A DNA stretch of 6,421 nt, from positions 1 through 6,421 of the forward strand of contig CAKUFB010000159.1 of assembly GCA_934647145.1 (NCBI GenBank), written 5' to 3'. This DNA is from an uncultured Clostridia bacterium. Lineage in GTDB: Bacteria; Bacillota; Clostridia; Christensenellales; Aristaeellaceae. The stretch's first letter is position 1, and every line of letters starts with the position of its first letter. The notes beneath the pieces are model-generated. The model did not search any database. It worked only from the letters and a program-made list of their open reading frames with translations, and was not told the origin of the DNA. The position numbers and the translations under genes were made by a program. This document shows positions 1-4,986 of the stretch, piece after piece.

Positions 1-166
1 GGCAGGCCACCTGTTCTGCACCGTGCCCGCCGCCACCAAGCGCGAGGCCGTGACCAGGACCGTGACCGGCCCGATCGGCAAAGACGTGCCCGCCACCGTG
101 ATGCGCCGCCATCCGGACGCGACGCTCTTTTGCGACCCGGACAGCGCGGCCGGCCTCATCAGGTGA
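1..166 (+). CDS. nagB: Glucosamine-6-phosphate deaminase (NagB family), C-terminal end only
   Basis: The reading frame is open from base 2 to the TGA at 164-166, giving 54 residues; the 5' part is outside the window. The residues include FCTVPAATKREAV, then TVTGPI, PATVMRRHP and a closing D-P-D-S-A-A-G-L. In the NagB/glucosamine-6-phosphate isomerase family the C-terminus usually reads like 'VPA.TKA.AV..T.TGPI...CPAS.LR.H....L..D..AA', and this matches. The enzyme would convert glucosamine-6-phosphate to fructose-6-phosphate and ammonia in the cytoplasm, the step after NagA, whose gene lies about 2.4 kb downstream on the same strand. The active-site region is not visible, so a NagB-like paralogue acting on a different amino-sugar phosphate cannot be excluded. 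The stop is only 5 bases before the next start, so the two genes are probably coupled. Confidence 0.8.
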   Translation, partial: AGHLFCTVPAATKREAVTRTVTGPIGKDVPATVMRRHPDATLFCDPDSAAGLIR

Positions 167-171
167 CGCAT

Positions 172-1182
172 ATGACGGGCATTGCGTTTTGCGGCCTGCG
201 GCACGGCCACATCTTCTCCCTGTACGACATGGCCAAGGCGAATCCCGAGGTTCGCGTCGCCGGAGCCTGGGAGGAGGACGAGGCGGCGCGCGCTCAGGCA
301 ATGGAGAAGATCGCCGAGCCGTTTTACGGCAGCTATGAGCAGCTGCTCGCCGACCCGCGGGTAGAGATCGTGGCGGTGGGCGACTATTACGGCGTCCGCG
401 GGCAGCGGATTATTCAGGCGCTTCGCGCGGGCAGGCACGTGCTGAGCGACAAGCCGCTGTGTACGCGCCTGAGCGAGCTGGACGAGATCGAGCGGCTGTG
501 CCGGGAAAAGGGGCTTTATGTAGGCTGCATGCTGGATCTGCGGTACGACCCGGCGCTCCGGCTGGCGGCGCGGCTGGTGCGCGCGGGCGAGCTGGGCGAG
601 ATTCACGCGGTCAACTTCACCGGCCAGCACCCGCTCAGCTACGGAAAGCGCCCGATGTGGTACTTCGAGCCGGGCAAACACGGCGGCACGTTCAACGACC
701 TGGCCATACACGGCCTGGACGCGGTGCGCTTCATCACCGGCCTTGACTATCATCGCACGCTCTGCGCCCGGCAGTACAACGCCTTCGCGCACGAGCAGCC
801 TGACTTTCCCGACTGCGCCCAGCTGATGGGCGAGTACGAAAACGGCGCGGGTCTGGTGGCCGACGTGTCCTACAGCGCGCCAAACGGCGCTGCGTTCGAC
901 CTGCCTTCCTACTGGCGCTTCAGCTTCTGGGGCGAAAAAGGCATGCTCGAGTGCCGCCTGGGCGAGGGCGGCGTGCTGCTGGCGCGCTCGGGCGGGCCGG
1001 TCGAGCGGCTGGACGCGCCCGCGGTGCGCGAAAACTGCCTGACCGAGCTGCTGCAGGCCATTCGCGGCCAGGCAACCGTCTTCCCGCCCAACGACGCGCT
1101 CATCTCCGCCCGCGTGGCGCTCGAGGTGCAGGGGGAGGGAACGAGGGGAACGAAGGGAACGTTCGAGAGGCGGCCTTTCTGA
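172..1182 (+). CDS. Gfo/Idh/MocA family oxidoreductase (first of three), with a repeat-derived C-terminal tail
   Basis: A 336-residue protein. Start chosen at ATG 172 because AGGTGA (161-166), overlapping the upstream stop, sits 5 bases before it; in-frame sequence further upstream overlaps the NagB-like gene and has no family likeness. The N-terminal Rossmann part opens with GIAFCGLRHGH (residues 3-13), a variant of the usual GxGxxG NAD(P)-binding turn. D93-K94-P95 takes the place of the family's E-K-P motif. GGTFNDLAIHGLD (171-183) carries the family's catalytic D/H/D pattern (D176, H180, D183). These proteins oxidise, reduce or epimerise sugars and inositols with NAD(P); some relatives, such as GH109, cleave glycosides by an oxidative mechanism. 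Placement directly behind a nagB-like gene suggests an amino-sugar derivative, but the substrate is unknown. After the family-like ending SARVALEVQ (312-320), 16 residues (three x-G-T triplets, then FERRPF) are encoded by a tandem repeat and a hairpin rather than by family-like sequence. Confidence 0.92.
   Translation: MTGIAFCGLRHGHIFSLYDMAKANPEVRVAGAWEEDEAARAQAMEKIAEPFYGSYEQLLADPRVEIVAVGDYYGVRGQRIIQALRAGRHVLSDKPLCTRLSELDEIERLCREKGLYVGCMLDLRYDPALRLAARLVRAGELGEIHAVNFTGQHPLSYGKRPMWYFEPGKHGGTFNDLAIHGLDAVRFITGLDYHRTLCARQYNAFAHEQPDFPDCAQLMGEYENGAGLVADVSYSAPNGAAFDLPSYWRFSFWGEKGMLECRLGEGGVLLARSGGPVERLDAPAVRENCLTELLQAIRGQATVFPPNDALISARVALEVQGEGTRGTKGTFERRPF
1135..1161 (+). repeat. Three tandem 9-base units inside the 3' end of the first oxidoreductase gene
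   Basis: GAGGGAACG, AGGGGAACG and AAGGGAACG follow each other directly and in frame, encoding E-G-T, R-G-T, K-G-T. They lie just after the point where the protein's family similarity appears to end and just before the large hairpin, so they seem to be part of the same inserted or expanded element. Confidence 0.8.
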
Positions 1183-1200
1183 GAAAGGCCCCTCTCGAGC
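1161..1200 (+). repeat. Long hairpin enclosing the stop codon of the first oxidoreductase gene
   Basis: Inner stem GGCCTTTC (1172-1179) pairs with GAAAGGCC (1183-1190), and the three-base loop is the TGA stop itself (1180-1182). After a bulged C at 1171, TCGAGAGG (1163-1170) pairs with CCTCTCGA (1191-1198). That gives 16 base pairs with one bulge, extendable by a G-T and a G-C pair. No T-run follows (GAGCTCTCCCGG comes next), so it is not a classic intrinsic terminator. It may stabilise mRNA, weaken read-through to the distal genes, or be the end of a mobile or REP-type element. Confidence 0.85.
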
Positions 1201-1286
1201 TCTCCCGGAAAGCACCTGCAAGAAGAATAAGGTGTTTCTAATGAAGCGCGGTTCTTGCCCGGGATGTGCAGCTTGTCGTCTTCGGC

Positions 1287-1320
1287 CTCCCCAGAAAGGG
1301 GAGATGCCTGTGAAACAGGC
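1287..1320 (+). repeat. Two adjacent short hairpins
   Basis: CTCCCC (1287-1292), loop AGAAA, GGGGAG (1298-1303) is followed after two bases by GCCTGT (1306-1311), loop GAA, ACAGGC (1315-1320), and then by GGTGGGGTT. A similar layout occurs on the opposite strand near 4786-4831, where a CTGGGGGAG/CTCCCCCAG stem is flanked by the complement of GGTGGGGGT. This suggests both gaps contain related composite elements in opposite orientation. Confidence 0.65.
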
Positions 1321-1335
1321 GGTGGGGTTAAGCCA

Positions 1336-1400
1336 CGCAGACCTCGGCCGCTTCAATTGATGGCGGCCGGAGGTCGTCGATAGGATGCGGGCAGTGGGTG
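1336..1400 (-). repeat. REP-like palindromic repeat, copy 1 (inverted relative to copies 2 and 3)
   Basis: Read on the minus strand this is a 65-base unit. It starts CACCCACTGCC, passes the palindrome (core 1344-1369: GGCCGC, an 11-base centre containing CAATTG, GCGGCC) and ends GAGGTCTGCG. The 26-base core is identical to those of the copies at 4667-4732 and 4860-4925; the flanks are about 80-85% alike by eye, with one single-base length difference. Confidence 0.88.
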
Positions 1401-1431
1401 GAAACGGGTACTGCCTGCGGCGAGTAAAATA

Positions 1432-1446
1432 AAGGAGGAAAAGCAG
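1432..1446 (+). promoter_or_regulatory. Strong ribosome binding site of the second oxidoreductase gene
   Basis: AAGGAGG at 1432-1438 lies 8 bases before ATG 1447. It is the best Shine-Dalgarno match in the amino-sugar locus and fits a gene that must be translated independently because the upstream stop is 264 bases away. Confidence 0.9.
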
Positions 1447-2514
1447 ATGAAAAAGCTGAGAGTGGCGATTATCGGACAGGGAAGAAGCGGCCGGGACATT
1501 CACGGCGCGTTCTTCCGCAGCGAAATGAACGACAAATACGAGGTGGCCGCGGTTGTAGACGAGCTGGACTTCCGGCGCGAGCGGGCAAAGCAGGAATTCG
1601 GCTGCGACGTGTACGCCGATCACCGCGCGCTGTACGGCCGCAGCGACATTGACCTGGTGGTCAACAGCACCTACTCGCACCTGCACTATCCGGTGACGAT
1701 GGATCTGCTGACCCACGGCTTCCATGTCGTGGTCGAGAAGCCCTTCTCCGCGCATAAGGAGGAGTGCGAGGCGATGATCCGCGCGGCGAAGGAGCACGAC
1801 CGGATGCTGTGCGTGTTTCAGCAGTCGCACTTCGCGGCCTACTACCGCCGCATCCGCGAGATACTGGCCGAGGGCAGGCTGGGCCGCCCCGTGCAGTTCA
1901 GCATCCGCTTCAACGGCTTTGCGCGCCGCTGGGACTGGCAGTGCTCGCAGCGCTTTTACGGCGGCAGCCTGCGCAACACCGGCCCGCACCCGCTGGAGCA
2001 GGCGCTGGACATCCTGGACATGGACGAGCTGCCGCAGGTGGTCTCCCGCCTGGACCGCGTGAACACCTTCGGCGACGCGGAGGACTACGTGAAGATCCTG
2101 CTGCTGGCCCCGGGAAAGCCGGTGATCGACCTGGAGATCAGCAGCTGCGACGCGTACAACGAGGGCGTGCTGTACAACGTGCAGTGCGCGCGCGGCTGTC
2201 TCAAGGCCACGATGAACCACATCAGCTATCAGTACTATGTGCCCGCCGACGAGCCGGCGCGCGCTTTGACGCTGGAATCCCTGCGCGGCGAGGACGGCAC
2301 GCCCCGCTACTGCGCCGAGCAGCTGACCTGGCACAGGCAGGAGGAGGACGTCGTGGGCACCTCGTTCGACACGGCGGTCAGGGCCTACTACGACAACATC
2401 TACGCCCACCTGACCGAGGGCGCCGAGCTGGTCATCAAGCCGGAGAGGATTGCCCGGCAGATCGAGCTGATCGAGGAAGTGCATCGCCAGAACCCGATGC
2501 CCATCCGCTTCTGA
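1447..2514 (+). CDS. Gfo/Idh/MocA family oxidoreductase (second of three)
   Basis: A 355-residue protein, the usual length for this family. VAIIGQGRSGRDIHG contains the GxGxxG dinucleotide-binding turn (G10, G12, G15), and the canonical E97-K98-P99 motif follows at the end of the Rossmann part. In the substrate domain, GGSLRNTGPHPLEQALDIL (172-190) aligns with the family's G..L.D.G.H..D motif. The histidine is kept (H181), but the first Asp is N177 and the last is E184, as in a recognisable subgroup of Firmicute members. It probably oxidises or isomerises a cyclic sugar with bound NAD(P). Its stop is 8 bases before the NagA start, so it is co-translated with an amino-sugar deacetylase, which argues for a role in amino-sugar use. 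The exact reaction is unknown. It is clearly different in sequence from the oxidoreductases on either side, so this is not a recent duplication. Confidence 0.93.
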   Translation: MKKLRVAIIGQGRSGRDIHGAFFRSEMNDKYEVAAVVDELDFRRERAKQEFGCDVYADHRALYGRSDIDLVVNSTYSHLHYPVTMDLLTHGFHVVVEKPFSAHKEECEAMIRAAKEHDRMLCVFQQSHFAAYYRRIREILAEGRLGRPVQFSIRFNGFARRWDWQCSQRFYGGSLRNTGPHPLEQALDILDMDELPQVVSRLDRVNTFGDAEDYVKILLLAPGKPVIDLEISSCDAYNEGVLYNVQCARGCLKATMNHISYQYYVPADEPARALTLESLRGEDGTPRYCAEQLTWHRQEEDVVGTSFDTAVRAYYDNIYAHLTEGAELVIKPERIARQIELIEEVHRQNPMPIRF

Positions 2515-2522
2515 GGCGCGAT

Positions 2523-3692
2523 ATGGTCACAAAAATTGCGAACGGCCGCCTGATTCGAGACGGCCGGGTTCAGGACGGCCTGAACATATACCTTGAGGAC
2601 GGGCGCATCGCCGAGGTGACCGCGCGCGATCTGGCGGCGGACAGGTCGATCGACGCGCGGGGGCGGTACGTCTCGCCCGGCTTCATCGACATCCACACCC
2701 ATGGCGGCGGCGACGCGGACTTCATGGACGGCACGCCCGAGGCATTCCTGACCGCGGCCGAGCTGCATGCCCGGTTCGGCACGACCACCCTCGTGCCCAC
2801 GGCCACCTCCGGCACGGCCGAGGAAATGAGCGGCATGGAGGAAGTCTTTGAGCGGGCGCTCTCGAAAAACGAACGGGGCGCAGACATGCCCGGACTGCAC
2901 CTGGAGGGGCCGTACTTCTCCATGGCGCAGCGAGGCGCGCAGGACCCCAAATACGTGCGCAATCCAGATCCGGCGGAGTACCTGCCCATCCTTGAGCGTT
3001 CGAGGCACATCCTGCGCTGGAGCGCGGCTCCCGAGCTGCCCGGCGCGCTGGAATTCGGCCGGGAGCTGAAAGAGAGGGGCATACTCGCCGCCATCGGCCA
3101 CACCGACGCGGACTACGACCAGGTGGTCGCCGCGGCGCAGGCCGGGTACTCCCACGTGACCCACCTGTATTCCTGCATGAGCACGGTGCACCGCAAAAAC
3201 GCCTTCCGGTACGCGGGCGTGGTCGAGGCGGCGTATCTGCTCGATGAGCTGACGGTCGAGGTGATCGCCGACGGCGTACACCTGCCCGCGCCGCTTCTGC
3301 GGTTCGTCTATCGCTTCAAGGGGCCGGACAGCATCGCGCTGGTCACCGACTCGATGCGCGGCGCGGGTATGCCGGACGGACTGAGCGTGCTGGGCAGCCG
3401 CAAAAACGGCCAGCGGGTGCTCATCGAGGACGGCGTGGCCAAGCTGATGGACCGCAGCGCCTTCGCGGGCAGCGTGGCGACCACCGACCGGCTGGTGCGC
3501 AACATGATTCGCCTGGGCGGCGCGAGCCTGCCCGACGCGGTGAAAATGGCGACCGAAACGCCCGCCCGCATCATGGGCTTTGCCGACCGCGGACGGCTCG
3601 AGGCCGGCCTGCGCGCCGACCTGGTTTTCTTCGACGACGACATTCGCGTCTGGCGCACGATGGCGGCGGGACGCACGATCTTTGAGCAATAA
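2523..3692 (+). CDS. nagA: N-acetylglucosamine-6-phosphate deacetylase
   Basis: A 389-residue amidohydrolase, typical NagA length. It hydrolyses GlcNAc-6-phosphate to glucosamine-6-phosphate and acetate in the cytoplasm. Start ATG 2523 follows a weak GAGG (2513-2516) overlapping the previous stop. Visible metal and catalytic sites: PGFIDIHTHGGG (H58, H60), HLEGP (E128), IGHT (H193), THLY (H214), IADGVH (H253) and VTDSM (catalytic D275). The HxH pair indicates a Bacillus-type binuclear site; E. coli NagA has lost this pair. The C-terminus has SAFAGSVATTDRLVRNM and the closing small beta domain (GLRADLVFFD). An oddity is the sequence after H214: LYSCMSTVHRKN replaces the common LYNAM, in the region that contacts the substrate phosphate in E. 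coli NagA. A related amino-sugar phosphate is therefore possible. It lies between two oxidoreductase genes and downstream of a nagB-type gene. Confidence 0.95.
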   Translation: MVTKIANGRLIRDGRVQDGLNIYLEDGRIAEVTARDLAADRSIDARGRYVSPGFIDIHTHGGGDADFMDGTPEAFLTAAELHARFGTTTLVPTATSGTAEEMSGMEEVFERALSKNERGADMPGLHLEGPYFSMAQRGAQDPKYVRNPDPAEYLPILERSRHILRWSAAPELPGALEFGRELKERGILAAIGHTDADYDQVVAAAQAGYSHVTHLYSCMSTVHRKNAFRYAGVVEAAYLLDELTVEVIADGVHLPAPLLRFVYRFKGPDSIALVTDSMRGAGMPDGLSVLGSRKNGQRVLIEDGVAKLMDRSAFAGSVATTDRLVRNMIRLGGASLPDAVKMATETPARIMGFADRGRLEAGLRADLVFFDDDIRVWRTMAAGRTIFEQ

Positions 3693-3704
3693 GGAGTGAT
3701 AAAG
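3691..3704 (+). promoter_or_regulatory. Ribosome binding site that fixes the start of the third oxidoreductase
   Basis: AAGGAG (3691-3696) overlaps the nagA TAA stop and is 8 bases upstream of ATG 3705. An in-frame GTG at 3696 lies within this site and so cannot be the start. Confidence 0.85.
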
Positions 3705-4586
3705 ATGTATCGAATCGGCATTCTGGGCAGCGAAAACTCTCACGCCATGGCCTTCACCGAGATCTTCAACGGCCTGAAGCCCGAGCTTGCGGGCGAGTTT
3801 AACGACATCCGCGTGGTGGCCGTGGGCGGCAGGTATCCCGAGGAGAGCCGCAAGGTCGCCGAGCGCGGCGGGGTCGAGCACGTCGTGGACAGGCCGCAGG
3901 ACATGCTGGGCCTGGTGGACGCGGTGATGGTCACCGCCCGCGACGGCCGGCAGCACGCGCCCTACGTCCGCCCCTTCCTCGAGGCCGGCCTGCCCGCGTT
4001 CATCGACAAGCCCTTCACCCGCGACCCGCAGGAGGCGCTTGCGCTGGTTCGCCTGGCGAAGGAGAAAAAGGTTCCGCTGGTGGGCGGCTCATCGGTCAAG
4101 CTGTGCGCGGGCGTGCAGAAGCTGCGCGCGCAGGTGCTGGCCCACCCGGGCAAGGTGCTGGGCGGCGACATGACCGCCCCGGTCAGCATGGTCAACGACT
4201 ACGGCGACTTCTGGTTCTACGCCGCGCACCTGGTCGAGAGCTGCCTGGCCACCTTCGGCTACGACCCGCAGTGGATCTGGGCCAGCAGGCACCGCGGCGG
4301 CGTGACGGCGGTGGCGCACTACGAGGACTACGAGGTCACCAACCACTTCCTCAGCGACGCCTACTTCTACTCCGGCACGGTCAACACCCGCGAGGGCTGC
4401 TTCTACGAGCCGCTGGACATCAGCGACATCTACGCGCTCGAGTGCCGCAGCTTCGCCAAAATGCTGCGCACCGGCGAGATGGACTTCACCTATGAGCAGC
4501 TGCTCAAGCCGGTCGACTACATCGCCGCGATTGAAAAGTCCCTCTGGACGGGCGCGAAGCAGATGCTCCAAGGCAGAATCCTCTGA
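3705..4586 (+). CDS. Gfo/Idh/MocA family oxidoreductase, short form (third of three)
   Basis: A 293-residue protein, shorter than the usual 330-390. The N-terminus YRIGILGSENSHAMAF has the beta strand of a Rossmann fold, but GSENSHA replaces GxGxxG; this is a recognisable subgroup signature. FIDKPF (D101, K102, P103) takes the place of the E-K-P motif. The usual G..D.G.H..D catalytic motif is not obvious: the equivalent region reads GDFWFYAAHLVESC (167-180), with H175 the best candidate histidine. GSSVKLCAGVQKL (128-140) is another conserved-looking block. It probably binds NAD(P) and acts on a sugar derivative, but a changed or lost dehydrogenase activity is possible. It is 12 bases downstream of nagA and is the last gene of the rightward set. 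Nothing in the sequence reveals the substrate. Confidence 0.88.
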   Translation: MYRIGILGSENSHAMAFTEIFNGLKPELAGEFNDIRVVAVGGRYPEESRKVAERGGVEHVVDRPQDMLGLVDAVMVTARDGRQHAPYVRPFLEAGLPAFIDKPFTRDPQEALALVRLAKEKKVPLVGGSSVKLCAGVQKLRAQVLAHPGKVLGGDMTAPVSMVNDYGDFWFYAAHLVESCLATFGYDPQWIWASRHRGGVTAVAHYEDYEVTNHFLSDAYFYSGTVNTREGCFYEPLDISDIYALECRSFAKMLRTGEMDFTYEQLLKPVDYIAAIEKSLWTGAKQMLQGRIL

Positions 4587-4606
4587 TACAATCAAATAAT
4601 CATCCA

Positions 4607-4663
4607 CCGGCTTCGCCGGCAGGCTGAGCCTGCACGCACCTGCTGCCGGTCGGCTGGGCCGAC
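4607..4663. repeat. Three consecutive short hairpins
   Basis: CCGGC-TTC-GCCGG (4607-4619), GCAGGC-TGA-GCCTGC (4619-4633) and GTCGGC-TGG-GCCGAC (4649-4663) all have perfect stems and three-base loops. CACCTGCTGCC follows the second hairpin (4637-4647) and recurs 30 bases later (4667-4677) after the third, so the unit 'hairpin plus CACCTGCTGCC' is tandemly repeated. Confidence 0.85.
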
Positions 4664-4666
4664 TGC

Positions 4667-4732
4667 CACCTGCTGCCGCGCATTCTGGCGACGACTATCG
4701 GCCGCCATCAATTGAAGCGGCCGAAGTCTGCG
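4667..4732 (+). repeat. REP-like palindromic repeat, copy 2
   Basis: A 66-base unit from CACCTGCTGCC to AAGTCTGCG. Its 26-base core (4699-4724) is identical to the other two copies: GGCCGC-type arms around an 11-base centre holding CAATTG. It matches copy 3 at about 57 of 66 positions by eye. The outer arm base pairs are less perfect here (TATCGG against CCGAAG). Confidence 0.9.
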
Positions 4733-4776
4733 AATTCCCGGAGATTCTCCGGGAATTATCTGTCGGCGCTGCCGAC
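4733..4776. repeat. Two perfect hairpins following repeat copy 2
   Basis: AATTCCCGGAG (4733-4743), loop ATT, CTCCGGGAATT (4747-4757) is a perfect 11-bp stem. GTCGGC-GCT-GCCGAC (4762-4776) follows four bases later. The first is AT-ended and strong enough to act as a transcription or decay barrier on either strand. Confidence 0.85.
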
Positions 4777-4785
4777 TCGCCTCCG

Positions 4786-4859
4786 CTGGGGGAGGCTCCG
4801 CTCCGCTTCGCGCTCCCCCAGACCCCCACCGAAGTTTGTCGGGCAGGCGTCGCCTGCCC
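4786..4859. repeat. Large G/C hairpin followed by a short perfect hairpin
   Basis: CTGGGGGAG (4786-4794) pairs with CTCCCCCAG (4813-4821) around an 18-base centre. After ACCCCCACC and a short spacer, GGGCAGGC (4841-4848), loop GTC, GCCTGCCC (4852-4859) forms an 8-bp stem that leads directly into repeat copy 3. The order 'hairpin, then CTGCTGCC-like spacer, then palindrome' is the same as before copy 2. Confidence 0.8.
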
Positions 4860-4925
4860 CGCTTGCTGCCGCGTATCCTGTCGATGACCCTCGGCCGCCA
4901 TCAATTGAAGCGGCCGAGGTCTGCG
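4860..4925 (+). repeat. REP-like palindromic repeat, copy 3
   Basis: A 66-base unit from CGCTTGCTGCC to GAGGTCTGCG, with the identical 26-base core at 4892-4917. Its outer arms pair best of the three copies: CCTCGGCCGC is matched by GCGGCCGAGG. It is in the same orientation as copy 2 and begins 193 bases after it. Confidence 0.9.
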
Positions 4926-4929
4926 TCCG

Positions 4930-4946
4930 GAAATCTCACGGATTTC
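4930..4946. repeat. Hairpin following repeat copy 3, near the apbE 3' end
   Basis: GAAATC (4930-4935), loop TCACG, GATTTC (4941-4946). A hairpin also directly follows copy 2, so the repeat unit probably includes a variable trailing hairpin. On the apbE transcript this would lie about 40-57 bases past the stop codon. Confidence 0.65.
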
Positions 4947-4986
4947 AGCAAAAACTGGTGAGCGTGCCTCCCCGTCCGCCGGCTTG

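Larger units (their letters stand above)
1183..1446. other. 264-bp intergenic gap within the amino-sugar locus, repeat-rich, no gene seen
   Basis: This gap breaks an otherwise tightly packed gene row. It holds, in order, the right arm of the stop-codon hairpin (to 1200), about 85 bases in which nothing is recognised, two adjacent hairpins (1287-1320), a G-rich stretch (1321-1328), one copy of the 65-66-bp palindromic repeat (1336-1400), and the ribosome binding site of the next gene. No convincing reading frame, tRNA or riboswitch was recognised. It could contain a secondary promoter for the downstream genes. Confidence 0.7.
4587..4986. other. 400-bp convergent intergenic region made largely of hairpins and repeats, no gene
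   Basis: It lies between the end of the third oxidoreductase gene and the end of apbE. Apart from the AT-richer first 15-20 bases it consists of back-to-back inverted repeats and two copies of the palindromic unit. No intrinsic terminator with a T-run was found for either flanking gene, so one or more of these hairpins may serve as the bidirectional transcription end. Open frames that cross it lack a plausible ribosome binding site and run antisense into apbE. Confidence 0.75.

Noticed and set aside
1161..1200. Rho-independent terminator
   Set aside because: The stem is strong but is not followed by a T-run, and it overlaps the coding end and stop codon.
1357..1386. Promoter-like TTGATG, 18 bases, TAGGAT inside repeat copy 1
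   Set aside because: Both boxes match only four of six bases and most of it is repeat sequence; the -10-like box is CAGGAT or CAGAAT in the other copies. Possible but not strong enough to list as a feature.
1764..2522. Plus-strand frame extending nagA upstream by about 250 codons
   Set aside because: It overlaps the second oxidoreductase gene in another frame and is composed of Arg/Ala/Gly/Pro shadow sequence; NagA likeness begins exactly at ATG 2523.
2400..3956. Long minus-strand open frame opposite nagA
   Set aside because: The product is His/Arg/Ala-rich without recognisable motifs, and the plus strand encodes an intact NagA with all metal-site residues.
172..4586. Sialic acid oxidoreductase NanOx (YjhC type) among the three Gfo/Idh/MocA proteins
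   Set aside because: The pathway would fit NagA and NagB, but none of the three resembles what I recall of the YjhC sequence, and no sialic acid lyase or kinase is in the window.
4605..4946. CRISPR array
   Set aside because: The repeats are palindromic, of varying length, not regularly spaced, and no cas gene is present.
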